Assembly: GCF_021347895.1 (NCBI RefSeq)
Contig: NC_067123.1
Location: 7,321,828 to 7,385,827, forward strand
Reading direction: 5' to 3'
DNA from: Acanthochromis polyacanthus
Taxonomy: Eukaryota; Chordata; Actinopteri; Pomacentridae
DNA: 64,000 nucleotides
The notes below the pieces were generated by a model. It did not search any database. It had not been told where the DNA came from and was given only the letters and a program-made list of their open reading frames with translations. Position numbers and translations under genes: made by a program. Positions 1 to 34,786 of this stretch are shown here, one piece after another (within the stretch, counting starts at the first letter, position 1; every line of letters starts with the position of its first letter).

Positions 1-332
1 ATCTGCAAGGAAGAATGGCAGAGGATCCCCAAATCCAGGTGTGAAAAACTTGTTGCATCATTCCCAAGAAGACTCATGGCTGTACTAGCTGAAAATGGTG
101 CTTCTACTCAATACTGAGCACAGGGTCTGAATACTTATGACCATGTGATATTTCAGTTTTTCTTTTTAATAAATTTGCAAAAATTTCTACATTTCTGTTT
201 TTTTCTGTCAAGATGGGGTGCTGAGTGTACATTAATGAGAAATAAAATGAACTTTTTTTATTTTGGCAAATGGCTGCAATGACACAGAGAGTGAAAAATT
301 TCAAGGGGTCTGAATACTTTCTGTACCCACTG
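1..332 (+). mobile_element. 3' end of a Tc1-like transposon
   Basis: The window opens inside a transposase frame. Positions 1-117 encode 38 residues beginning ICKEEWQRIP and ending NGASTQY before a TGA, which is the usual C terminus of fish Tc1 transposases. About 215 bp of AT-rich DNA follows, and the terminal repeat ends at 332 with ...CTGTACCCACTG, then TA (333-334), the Tc1/mariner target dinucleotide. The rest of the element lies upstream of the window. Confidence 0.85.
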
Positions 333-665
333 TATAAAGTTCTGTTGAGCTTGACGCCTTTTCTCTGCTATTAGTGGAATACTGAACGAAATAAGTTTGT
401 GGAGTTATCTGTTTTTGCCAAAAACAACAAAGTTTAAATGGTAAAAAAATCTATTTGTGATAAAATTAGATTTTTGAACTTCTCTGTATTTTGTCATGTC
501 ATTTCAGAGTCAAATCTACTCAACTTCAGTTTGCTATTATCTCAAGTAAAAAATAAAAAAAACTTCAAAAAAGTTTTTGGAAATGAATTCTTCAATTTTC
601 CTTCTATAAACCGAAATTAGTTTTCAATTCATGACCATCTGACAGACGTTTTATTGTTTGTGTAG
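333..665. other. Intron or flank, nothing recognised
   Basis: AT-rich DNA upstream of the first visible zmym4 exon. A 60-codon open stretch at 438-620 has no family resemblance. Since the first exon at 666 starts with a split codon, this is probably intron. Confidence 0.5.
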
Positions 666-24619
<23,954 letters not shown>

Positions 24620-25416
24620 AGAAGGTTCTGCAGACATCAGGTAAATTACCTTTAACAGATGTGACTGGTTTGAAATCAACTGATGCATCAGAGAAGGGAG
24701 CTGAAATAACTTCAATAATGTTTCCTGGATTAGCTGCAGTCTGCACCAATAACCACGACACAAAATGACCACAATGTTCAACTAGCAGATGACTGATGGT
24801 TCTCACAGAGGAACACGGTGAAAGTACTCAGGAATCACTCAGCACTATGTTAAATTTTCTGCTGGATCTCTAGCAGTAAAGCTCCCAATGAATGATGTCT
24901 TTATTGATGAAAAATTTGTAGAAACACTCAGAAAACAGTTAACCACAATTTAACCAACAAGGATAAAGACTGTGGGTCATTCTGTCTCAAATCTTTACAT
25001 GTTGGGAGCAATTCTTTGCTCCACCATTTATCATGTGCCTGAGATTTCTATCACATAAAATATGAACTTTCATGAAGATATTTGTGAACTTTTACCTCTT
25101 TATTCTAAACACTTAGCCGTCGACCCACTCTGAGTAGTTTTTTTTTTGTTTGAACAACAATATTTCAGCAACTATTAAATATATAAACCTGAAATTTCCA
25201 GTGTTATTTTTCATCATGCCATTGATTCAGAATCTCTAATATTAAACAGGAAGATCAAACAGTCTGTGATTATGACTGAAAATATGGAGAAACATTAAAA
25301 CCATCGTGCAAAGTTCTAACTTTGAACTCACACTAAGAGAAAGTTGATAAACCAGAAGTGAACTAGGGATATATTCTGAACCATACATAGCTGCATGACA
25401 CAAACATATAAATAAA
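24620..25416 (+). other. zmym4: Probable zmym4 3' UTR
   Basis: Non-coding stretch after the stop. The best polyadenylation signal is AATAAA at 25411-25416, about 790 bp past the stop. Confidence 0.5.
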
Positions 25417-25599
25417 GTTTAATAATAATTTAGATCTTTGTTGTCTAGCTGGGTGCTTTTGAGTGCATTTTAACCCAAAGTATGACTAAAATACGGTGTC
25501 TTCCACATAATCCGACATCTAAATTATTTTTATTCTGAAATCATCCAGTTGATTTATTTTTATGTGAACTGTAGAGGTTCATATGAGGGGCCGTACAAG

Positions 25600-25990
25600 A
25601 CTTAATTCATTCTCGTCCTCTCACACACATATATTTTCTCTCATACTCACATACATTCTCCTTTCACACACATATATTTTCCTTGCACACACATACATTC
25701 TTCTTTCACATACATATATTTTAATATTCACGCACACACACATTCTGCTTTCACATACATACATTTTCACTCATGCACACACATACATTCTCCTCTCACA
25801 TGCATATATTGTCACACTTGCACGTACATACATTCTCCTTTCACATTCATACATTCTCCGAAATAAATAGACATATATGTATATGTACAAAGAAAATATA
25901 TGCATGAAAGAGAAGAATGTATGTATGTAAGAGGAGAATGTAGGTGTGTGAGAGGAGAATGTATGTATGTGCGAGAGAGAATAGTGGAAA
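25600..25990. repeat. CACATACATTCTC-type minisatellite and its inverted copy
   Basis: 25600-25860 is a run of loosely repeated units such as CACACATACATTCTCCTTTC and CATATATTTTC. From about 25890 the complementary form appears (GAGGAGAATGTATGTATGTG...). The two arms could fold back on each other. Confidence 0.85.
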
Positions 25991-26228
25991 AGGAAGTAAG
26001 TATAGTGGAAAAGGAAGTCCATCGTTTTTTGCGCTGTGATTGGCTGAAAAGCTCAAGTGGGCGGTGATGTTCAGGTAACGGTTACCATGGCAGGTGCAGA
26101 GGAGTCCTGAGCGCTTCAGCAAGCCATTGGGGTTTTAAGAAACATTTTGTCATCCCCAGAAACGGTCACATATTATCGTCATCGCTTGAGCAGCAGGCGA
26201 CAGGTTTATCTGCACCAAACTTTACTCA

Positions 26229-26391
26229 CAGCACTGTGGAAAGTGAGATGAGACAACTTTTCAGACCTGCAAACTTCCAAGTCGCTGCAGCGGGACAAGC
26301 AGCGACTTGGAAGTTTGCAGCACTGTGGAAAGCGAGATGAGACAACTTTTCAGACCTGCAAACTTCCAAGTCGCTGCAGCGGGACAAGCAG
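26229..26391. repeat. 74-bp direct duplication with an inverted spacer
   Basis: Units 26229-26302 and 26318-26391 differ at one base. Between and overlapping them, 26303-26320 (CGACTTGGAAGTTTGCAG) is the exact inverse of a segment inside each unit. Confidence 0.9.
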
Positions 26392-26394
26392 CTA

Positions 26395-26445
26395 ACGCTA
26401 ACGCTACACAAGGCCGAACTGGAGGATTACGTGTAGCGTTAGCGT
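26395..26445. repeat. 15-bp-stem inverted repeat
   Basis: ACGCTAACGCTACAC, 21-nt loop, exact inverse. It directly follows the duplication at 26229-26391. Confidence 0.9.
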
Positions 26446-27258
26446 GATTCGAGGTGAATCTGCGTGCCGAGCCTGTCATGTCAGTCATCTGCTGTTCTCT
26501 TTTCTATCATGCATAATGTCTTATAAATATCATTATCTGACTTTTTCACGGACAGCGATTTGGGGGTTGAAATCGGCACTACTATTAAAAATAGCAAAAC
26601 TTTTTATTCACGTGACCCTGTTCTAATAAAGCACAAACAGCAAACAAAACAAATGGCAGAACTAACAGCCAGCAAACTACAAGTAATTTTTTTACCTTCA
26701 AAAGTAGCGACAGACTATTACATAATAACAACCTAAACAAAACCCTGACGTATTTTCTACGTCTGTCAACACAGACACTGCACGTCAGTCACTTTAATGT
26801 TAGCGGACTCTGTTGAATGGCTAAGTTACATAACCACAAACAAATCTCACAATATCACAGGAAATCGAGTTTGTGGGTTTTTTTAATTCATGCCGAATTA
26901 AAGAGCTGCTCCTCACCATTCACGAGTGTTTGTTTCATATTCGACATCCTTAATTTTATCTTGTAAATTAGCGTCCGAAATTAAATGGGAACATTTGCAA
27001 TGGAGTTCGTCAGCCGCTTCCACCACTGAACGCGGTAAACTAATTAATAGGAACTGGACTTCAAACAATTTAGACACGGCGTCTAAAAGCGTAAAAACTG
27101 CAATGTCTAAAGTGTGAGAGGAGACGGTGTATTTTTGGTTAAATTATACAATGTTCGTCGTCAAAGTCATTCATATAAACTGCCTGTAATGTGCAGCAAA
27201 TAGTAGTTAACCGGCGCCAACTCTTCAGTGACCTTAACGGGTCCGTACCTCAAGTACA
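26446..27258. other. Unrecognised non-coding stretch
   Basis: No gene or named repeat seen. Small open frames (26926-27117) are unsupported. Confidence 0.4.
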
Positions 27259-27292
27259 GATGCTACGGGTACGGGTCCGTACCCGTAGCATC
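27259..27292. repeat. 34-bp near-perfect palindrome
   Basis: GATGCTACGGGTACGG, 2-bp centre GT, exact inverse. It sits just before the lectin relic. Confidence 0.95.
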
Positions 27293-27299
27293 AACCTTA

Positions 27300-28120
27300 A
27301 ATCTGGTCATTTTTCATTTAGCTTGCAGTAAATATTGAGATTATACAAGGTTTGTTTCTGCAGATAATGTTGTTTTACTGCCGTAAATAAATGCTTAAGT
27401 TCAGTTGTGGCTGAAGCTCCCTGTTCTTCAGCCTCCAGTTCATTTAAAGTCAATCATTACTTCTCTCAGTCGTCTGTCCAGGAAACTCTGAACAAGTTGA
27501 TGAAAGTTAATCTCTTAGTTTCCTTTGCTGACATGGTGAAACATTTAGAGAGAATATGAAAGAATATGTTTTCTACTTGTTCATTCCGGTCGTCTATCTT
27601 CACCAGGTCTCATCCTTTATCTCTGCATTTTTTTCTGCTCTTTTCCCAGCTCAATTTATCAGTGGAGAAATAATACAAATAATAAACTTCCCTCCATGGT
27701 GGATCCAGCCTTCTTCAGATTTTTGGACGTGGAACATCTTTGAAGAGATTGTAGGAAAAACTTCAGCCTGGTAGAAGAAATCACTGAGGATGTTTTTGTG
27801 ATTTAGAGGAAGCAGCAAGTTTTCAGGTTAAAGTTTTATATCTGCCAGTCCATCAATGTGTCTTTAATCATCAGAGGATGTAAATTTGAGTCCATCAGTT
27901 TGACGCACCTTACCAGGTTCTTATTTGTTTTGGAACTTTCTGGGTTGGATCTCAGGACTGCATTGTAAGGACCTGTTAAGTGATGTCAAAGACCCTAAAG
28001 TCTGAGGTGAAAGTTCCAGCTGAGAAAGAAAGAAAACCCAAACCCTCATTTAGCGTCATTTCAGGAAGTGTTGAACTTATCGGCTGCACCGTGCTGTCTG
28101 GTTGTGTTTCTGTTTAAGAA
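27300..28120 (-). pseudogene. C-type lectin receptor relic (copy 0)
   Basis: 27300-27451 matches the intron next to exon 1 in copies A and B (34603-34752, 38254-38368). At 27452 it jumps into the second lectin-domain exon (TCGTCTGTCCAGGAAACTCT on +), followed by intron and the first lectin-domain exon (27560-27775, nearly the same as copy A at 34160-34310). A weak match to the Pro-rich stalk exon is near 28070-28115. No usable frame remains. The order suggests a deletion between two tandem copies. Confidence 0.75.
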
Positions 28121-28790
28121 AGAGGATAGAAAGATCTGCTGTTTGTGCTTTTTATCTGTTTCAGAACTTAAAGTGAGAAAACACAAAACTTTTTGGTCAC
28201 ACGTTGAGCACAAACCTATACAGGAAATCAGATTAATCTGTTTAACTAAACATGGTTTAGAGTTAAAGCAGAAAGACTCGCATGTTAAAGTGTTAAAGAA
28301 GCTTTTGAGGCTGAACTTTCTGGACAGGTTTAAACGTCGACAGTCTCACCTGTGAACATTTTTCAGAAAGCTTCTTTCTCCTTCTTCAGTGTTTGCAGAG
28401 AGTTCTGCTTACGCCAGTTATCAAAAGCTGATTTCAATGAAAAAGAGTCGGAAGGATGTTATAAACAGAACAAGAATGAGATTTGTTGATTTCATTGGAT
28501 TATTATTTTTTTTTACATTTTTATAAAAGTTTCACAAAGTAAATAAAGTTTGACATGTTAAGGTGAGCTGGCTGTTGTGAATTTCTTTTGTCCAAGAAAC
28601 TACAAACGTCGATGATGGAACTGTGATGTTTACATCGGTGGAAAACTTTTCTCTGAGTGCCTCCCGTGAGCTCAATAACTAATACAGAACAAATGTAAAA
28701 CCAGCAGAAGTCTTAATGACCAAACCAAGTCATTGAGAGAAAGTAGCTGTTTACATTTTTTGCAATGTCTTTGTCTCTTAATTTTTGACT
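28121..28790. other. Unrecognised non-coding stretch
   Basis: AT-rich, with an AATAAAG near 28540; the 28068-28355 frame has no family features. Confidence 0.4.
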
Positions 28791-28793
28791 GAA

Positions 28794-28845
28794 TTATATA
28801 TATTGTGTGTGTATATATATATGTATATATATATATATATATATA
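28794..28845. repeat. (TA)n/(TG)n microsatellite
   Basis: TATATA and TGTGTG runs; the Tc1 element beginning at 28846 inserted at a TA here, and 30473-30538 is the continuation. Confidence 0.9.
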
Positions 28846-30469
28846 CAGTGCCTTGTGAAAGTATTCGGCCCCCTTGAACTTTTCAACCTTTCGCCACATT
28901 TCAGGCTTCAAACATAAAGATATAAAATTTTATTTTTTTGTCAAGAATCAACAACAAGTGGGACACAATCGTGAAGTGGAACGAAATTTATTGGATGTTC
29001 TAAACTTTAACAAATAAAAACCTGAAAAGTGGGGCGTGCAATATTATTCGGCCCCCTTGCATTAATACTTTGTAGCGCCACCTTTTGCTGCAATTACAGC
29101 TGCAAGTCGCTTGGGGTATGTCTCTATCAGTTTTGCACATGGAGAGACTGAAATTCTTGTCCATTCTTCCTTGCAAAACAGCTCGAGCTCAGTGAGGTTG
29201 GATGGAGAGCGTTTGTGAACAGCAGTCTTCAGCTCTGCCCACAGATTCTCGATTGGATTCAGGTCTGGACTTTGACTTGGCCATTCTAACACCTGGATAC
29301 GTTTATTTGTAAACCATTCCATTGTAGATTTGGCTTTATGTTTTGGATCATTTTCCTGTTGGAAGATAAATCTCCGTCCCAGTCTCAGGTCTTTTCCAGA
29401 CTCCAACAGGTTTTCTTCCAGAATGCTCCTGTATTTGGCTCCATTCATCTTTCCATCAATTTTAACCATCCTCCCTGTCCCTGCTGAAGAAAAGCAGGCC
29501 CAAACCATGAGGCTGCCACCACCATGTTTGACAGTGGGGATGGTGTGTTCAGGGTGATGAGCTGTGTTGCTTTTACGCCAAACATATCGTTTTGCATTGT
29601 GGCCAAAAAGTTGGATTTTGGTTTCATCTGACCAGAGCACCTTCTTCCACATGTTTGGTGTGTCTCCCAGGTGGCTTGTGGCAAACTTTAAACGAGACTT
29701 TTTATGGATATCTTTGAGAAATGGCTTTCTTCTTGCCACTCTTCCATAAAGGCCAGATTTGTGCAGTGTACGACTGATTGTTGTCCTATGGACAGACTCT
29801 CCCACCTCAGCTGTAGATCTCTGCAGTTCATCCAGAGTGATCATGGGCCTCTTGGCTGCATCTCTGATCAGTCTTCTCCTTGTTGGAGGTGAAAGTTTAG
29901 AGGGACGGCCGGGTCTTGGTAGATTTGCAGTGGTCTGATACTCCTTCCATTTCAATATGATTGCTTGCACAGTGCTCCTTGAGATGTTTAAAGCTTGGGA
30001 AATCTTTTTGTATCCAAATCCGGCTTTAAACTTCTCCACAACAGTATCTCGGACCTGCCTGGTGTGTTCCTTGGTCTTCATGATGCTCTCTGCACTTTAA
30101 ACAGAACCCTGAGGCTATTACAGAGCAGGTGCATTTATACGGAGACTTGATTACACACAGGTGGATTCTATTTATCATCATCAGTCATTTAGGACAACAT
30201 TGGATCATTCAGAGATCCTCACTGAACTTCTGGAGTGAGTTTGCTGCACTGAAAGTAAAGGGGCCGAATAATATTGCACACCCCACTTTTCAGTTTTTTA
30301 TTTGTTAAAAAAGTATAAAATATCCAATAAATTTCATTCCACTTCACGATTGTGTCCCACTTGTTGTTGATTCTTGACAAAAAATTAAAATTTTATATCT
30401 TTATGTTTGAAGCCTGAAATGTGGCGAAAGGTTGAAAAGTTCAAGGGGGCCGAATACTTTCACAAGGCA

Positions 30470-30472
<3 letters not shown>
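28846..30472 (-). mobile_element. Complete Tc1-like IR/DR transposon
   Basis: 1,627 bp flanked by TA. Both ends read CAGTGCCTTGTGAAAGTATT. The inverted repeats of about 210 bp end internally with a second copy of the terminal motif (TATTCGGCCCCCTTG), the IR/DR layout. The arms are still about 95% alike, so the insertion looks fairly recent. Confidence 0.95.
29062..30081 (-). CDS. Tc1-like transposase, open frame with altered active site
   Basis: 339 residues with no stop or frameshift, the normal length for Sleeping Beauty-type transposases. The order is an N-terminal helix-turn-helix (GYKKISQALNISRSTVQ), GRPSK hook, a second DNA-binding part, then the DDE core: LWSDETK (first Asp), [41 protein letters not shown] (last Glu). 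In the family the second catalytic residue is the first Asp of DNDPKH; here it is Glu (codon GAA), keeping the 34-residue spacing. The protein would be expected to bind DNA and dimerise but to cut poorly or not at all. The C terminus KGGATKY is intact. Confidence 0.92.
   Translation of the reverse strand: MKTKEHTRQVRDTVVEKFKAGFGYKKISQALNISRSTVQAIILKWKEYQTTANLPRPGRPSKLSPPTRRRLIRDAAKRPMITLDELQRSTAEVGESVHRTTISRTLHKSGLYGRVARRKPFLKDIHKKSRLKFATSHLGDTPNMWKKVLWSDETKIQLFGHNAKRYVWRKSNTAHHPEHTIPTVKHGGGSLMVWACFSSAGTGRMVKIDGKMNGAKYRSILEENLLESGKDLRLGRRFIFQQENDPKHKAKSTMEWFTNKRIQVLEWPSQSPDLNPIENLWAELKTAVHKRSPSNLTELELFCKEEWTRISVSPCAKLIETYPKRLAAVIAAKGGATKY

Positions 30473-30538
<66 letters not shown>
30473..30538. 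repeat. (TA)n(AC)n microsatellite
   Basis: TA run followed by an AC run to about 30538. Confidence 0.95.
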
Positions 30539-31075
30539 GTGGTATGCAAAAGTTTGGGCACCCCTCATAATTTTTAAGATTTTCCTTTATAAATCACTGG
30601 TTGTTCAGATCAGCAATTTCAGTTAAATATATCATATAGCAGACAAACACAGTGATATATGAGAAGTGAAATGAAGTTTATAGGATTTACAGAAAGTTTT
30701 CAATAATTATTTAAACAAAAGTAGCCAGGTGCATAAATTTGGGCACTCCAACAGAAGAATTACATCAATATTTAGTAGATCCTCCTTTTGCAGAAATAAC
30801 CTCTAAATGCTTCCTATAGCTTCCAATGAGGGTCTGGATTCTTGTTGAAGATAGACTGCTCAAAAAAATTAAAGGAACACATTTTAATCTAAGTATTGCA
30901 TCAAATCAGTGAAACATGTGGGATACTGATCTGGTCAAGTAAGTAACAGAGGAGGTTTTTAGTCAGTTTCAGCTGCTTTGGTGTTCATAAAATTAACAAG
31001 AGATGCACTAGAGGGATAACAATGAGACAACCCGCAAAACAGGAATGAGTTTACAGGTGAAGGCCACTGACATTT
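30539..31075. mobile_element. Two truncated, nested Tc1-type ends
   Basis: 30539-30850 begins with CAGTGGTATGCAAAAGTTTG, the terminus of a fish Tc1 family, and reads into its 5' part. At about 30852 it is cut by another family starting AGACTGCTCAAAAAAATTAA, which stops near 31075. No transposase frame remains. Confidence 0.7.
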
Positions 31076-31244
31076 TATTCCTTCCTAATTTAAATCTGAC
31101 CCCTGCCCTGACCCCTGACCCTAAAAGTGTAACCTTAGCCCTGACAAATCTCTACTGGTAGAATTGGAGTTTCTCCTGGTAGAGACTGCAATCACAATCT
31201 CTACTGGTAGAGACTCCAATTCTACCAAATCGCAGTCTCTACCC

Positions 31245-32167
31245 TGACATATATATATTCACAGTGAAAATTCTAATGTCCTCATTTTCAACATTTTTGG
31301 GAAATCTTTCAACATTTTTTAGTGTAAAAAAACAAAACAAATGAATGTTCTTAAAGAAAATATTAGAAGTTTTATTGATATATATGTAATTACTTTTAGA
31401 TATTTTTAAGATTATTTTTGAAGGGTTTACTCATTTGTTGAAAATATTTCCAAGAATTTTCTTGCCAAATTTGAGGGATTTTTTTCCAAATAAAACTTTT
31501 AAGGGAAACTTTTAAGGAATTATTGGAATTTTATTCCTGAAGGTTTTGCAAATTTTAATTTTTTTAATCATTATTTGTATTGTTGTCATTATTATTGGTA
31601 TTATAAATATTCACATAAAACCCATTACCAACTAGAAATATGCACAAAATAAGTATAAAGCAATATGAACCCTGTAACTGCTCCCAAAGTTTTACTTCTG
31701 GTACAGATAAGCCACGCTCCAACTGATGTTACACCAGTATTTATTCTTCTCTTTGCCACAGCAAATCTTCTCTTCACCAGCAAACACCGTGAAAAACTAA
31801 GAGAAAATAATGATACAGACATGAGGATTTTGTCAACACAAATAAAAACACAAACTTAAACAAAACATCAGTACAAAATACAATTACATTCACATACCGT
31901 GTGTGCCTTCTGACCAGAAATTCAGGAGCTGTTGAGGTCTTTCAATGTCTTATTATTTCCAGTGAAAAAGCATCCTTTTTACTGTGTCTCTGCTATACCA
32001 GTAGCTCCTGCTAGCTGAGTTTTTTCTAGGTGATCATGTGAACACCACATGCTGTTTACTAAGTGCAATTAACCACTAAGCGCCAAGAACACTCCAGAGA
32101 ATACACATACATTTCAAAACCAATGTTTTCTCTGTAATAACATAAAAATCTTTACAAAGAAACAGAA
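31245..32167. mobile_element. Copy of the TTAA-flanked element at 63306, split by a pogo element
   Basis: 31245-31763 is nearly identical to 63375-64000 apart from the insertion at 63661. The terminus seen at 63306 is missing here. The sequence may resume at 33170 after the inserted pogo element, but the other copy runs out of the window first. Confidence 0.6.
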
Positions 32168-32169
32168 TA

Positions 32170-33167
32170 CCGTATTTTCATGACTATAAGGCGCACATAA
32201 AAGTCTTAGATTTTCTTCAAATTGTGCGGCGCGCCCTATGGTGCAGTGCGTCCTGTGTGTGTTGTTGTTGTTGTAAGGCGGACGTAGACCAGGTGTTTTT
32301 TTCCACGCATCACCGTCGCTGTTGATCTGTGACTCTAGGCGTGCCCATCTCACAGCCGATGTGAAAAAAACAAGTGAAGCAAATGAACTCTGAGCTTGCT
32401 GTCATTCCGGGAGGCCTGACAAAGGAACTCCAACCGCTGGACATCGGTGTGAACCGGCCGTTCAAAGTAAGGCTGCGAGCGGCGTGGGAGCGATGGATGA
32501 CCGATGGGGACCACAGTTTCACTAAGAGTGGAAGGCAGCGCCGGGCGAGTTACGCCACAATTTGCGAATGGATTGTAAATGCTTGGGCTAACGTGTCTGC
32601 TGGCACTGTTGTTCGAGCTTTCGCAAAAGCTGGCATCATTTCCGAGGAGCCGCACGGCACGGAAAGTGACTCTGACAGTGAAGAAAGTGAGCCTGGCATG
32701 TTTGATGGAGGTTTAGCGCAGCGGTTCAATTCAGAAACAGAGGATGAGGACTTCCATGGGTTTGATTGATGATGATTACCGGTAAAAAAAAAATGTGAAT
32801 ACCAAACTCAGTTTTGCTCCCGCTCTATTTTTAAATACGCACACTTGTGTGCTTGTTTTATCCGTGTGTTTTACCATGCCCGCGCCTATTGATGATTAAA
32901 AAAATGTTAGTACTTTGTAATCAATACTTAAATAAAGCACAACCAAACTCAGTTTTGCTACCGCTCTATTTTTAAATACGCACACTTGTATGCTTGTGTG
33001 TGTGTTGTGGTTGTAAGGCCGGACACCATGAGAACGTTAAAGGGGGAAGTGTGGGCGTGGATTGTATATAAAACCCTCGCCATATAATCAGGTGCGCCTT
33101 ATGTGTGTGTTAAATACAGTAATGGCACACATAACTGAGACTGCGCCTTTTGGTCGTGAAAATACGG
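32170..33167 (+). mobile_element. pogo/Tigger-type element, internally deleted
   Basis: Ends CCGTATTTTCATGACTATAA (left) and the near-inverse CGTGAAAATACGG (right), flanked by TA at 32168-32169 and 33168-33169. It is about 1.0 kb, too short for a full transposase. Repeated AAATACGCACACTTGT blocks near 32835 and 32975 show an internal duplication. Confidence 0.8.
32374..32769 (+). pseudogene. pogo-type transposase C-terminal fragment
   Basis: 131 codons: IPGGLTKELQPLDIGVNRPF, RASYATICEWIVNAW, then an acidic tail ESDSDSEESEPG. This is the C-terminal part of a DDE_1 (pogo/Tigger) transposase; the first two catalytic Asp and the DNA-binding domains are absent. Confidence 0.85.
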
Positions 33168-33714
33168 TACTGTGCGACAGCTACAAACTCTATTTAATAA
33201 ATACTCCCCTAACTAATTTAAATAATTATTTACATAACTGGAAACCACAGCTCCCCTCTACCCATTTCCCACATGGTACCTTCCTCCCAGAACTAACAAA
33301 AGATGCGAATCTTGTGGAAACTGTATTGCCCCGACATACTGAGAGGAAGAGGACAGTTAGAGGTAAGTTTGCAACCAGTACACCAAGAAAATAACACTAA
33401 ATTTACACAGTTTGCTTGAACTAGGTCACCTTGCTTCTTTCCACCACACCATCTACTGTCATGAATCCCCTGCTGCTCATCTTTGCTCATTTTTGATATG
33501 TTGAATGTTAACAAGCTGAGTGAGCTATGATGCAGGTTCTTAATTACAATAGTTTGTGTAATTGCTGAGTTCTTTTGTTCTTTTCTCTGAACAAAAGAAC
33601 TCAAAACTATTAAATTGAAGGTGGCTGGGCGTGGGGCATTCTGTGAATTAAGGTGGAATGACCCTACTGTGATCGTGAAACTATCTGAACTAAATTTTAG
33701 ACACATTCTGATGC
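33168..33714. other. Flank with a short perfect hairpin
   Basis: No gene. A 14-bp perfect stem (GAGTTCTTTTGTTC, 8-nt loop) lies at 33567-33602. Confidence 0.6.
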
Positions 33715-34786
33715 ATTCTGGTAATTTTTTCCTGGTTTCTCACAAATACTTCTGTGAGGAACTTAGCAGGATTCATCGAACCAACACTTCAGGTCAGGAT
33801 CTCCAGTTTTCTCCCCCATCCTCACACAGTCCTCTCCTTGAACATCTTCCCATATCCAGTTGTCTGGTTGGAAGCGACCCCAAAAGCTAGCAAGAGATGA
33901 AGAACAGGTTCGATAAAACCCGATGACTTTGATTCTGGAGATGGATCAATATGTTTTGACAAGAAACAAACCTTTCCTCCAGCGGTGAGCCGTCCACCCA
34001 CAACCACTGGCCTTCTTCTTCTGAGCGTCAGACCGATCCACAACTTGTCAGTGTCGTCAATCATTACAATCAGTCGTCTGTCCAGGAAACTCTGAACAAG
34101 TTGATGAAAGTTAATCTCTGATAGTTTTCTGTTCTGACATGGTGAAACATTCACAGAAAATATGAAAGAATTTGTTTTCTACTTGTTCATTCCGGTCGTC
34201 TATCTTCACCAGGTCTCATCCTTTATCTCTGAATTTTCTTCTGCTCTTTTCCCAGCTCAATTTCTCAGTGGACAAATAATACAAATAATACACTTCCCTC
34301 CATGGTGGCTCCAGCATCCATCTTCACTACCGTTCAAAAGTTTGGGTTCACTTAGAAATGTCCTTGTATTTGAAAGAAAAGCATTTTTTTCAGTGAAGAT
34401 AACATTAAATTAATCAGAAATCCTGTCTAGACATGGTGTCTGTTTTTCCCTACATTTTGCAGGACAAGTGAAGTTCTCCTTGTAAATTCCTTAATACTTG
34501 TAATTTTTTTTTTTGCACACATCAAGTTAAAGCGTCCACAACTTTTATCACCACCATCATATAAAGACGAGTCATGAAAAAACTTTATTACATGAGGTTT
34601 AAATCTGGTCATTTTTCGTTTAGCTTTCAGTAAATATTGAGATTATACAAGGTTTGTTTCTGCAGATAATGTTGTTTTACTGCAGTAAATAAATGCTGAA
34701 GTTCAGTTGTGACTGAAGCTCCCTGTTCTTCAGCCTCCAGTTCATTTAAAGTTCCTACCTTCAGTGTCTCTCTGTGGTCGGATCAT
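33715..34786 (-). pseudogene. C-type lectin receptor pseudogene (copy A)
   Basis: Recognisable parts: exon 1 (34759-34786, MIRPQRDTE plus one base, identical to gene B), first lectin exon (34160-34320, frame destroyed), second lectin exon (about 33970-34105, WIGLT present then a 2-bp deletion shifts the frame), third lectin exon (33715-33890, QPDNW...CVRMGEK...CWFDESC). A TAA at 33763-33765 replaces the Lys codon that follows that Cys in gene B, before the last domain Cys. The transmembrane and stalk exons are missing; a MITE (34325-34440) occupies part of that position. Several independent lesions make this non-functional. Confidence 0.88.
34325..34440 (+). repeat. Truncated CTGTTCAAA-type MITE
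   Basis: TACCGTTCAAAAGTTTGGGTTCACTTAG... matches the left half of the 23412 element and breaks the lectin pseudogene. Confidence 0.7.

Noticed and set aside
25583..26122. Leu/Thr/Tyr-rich frames such as HTYILLSHTYI
   Set aside because: Direct translation of the CACATACATTCTC microsatellite.
33293..33706. 137-codon open frame on the - strand
   Set aside because: No recognisable domain, overlaps a frame on + and the edge of the lectin pseudogene; likely chance.
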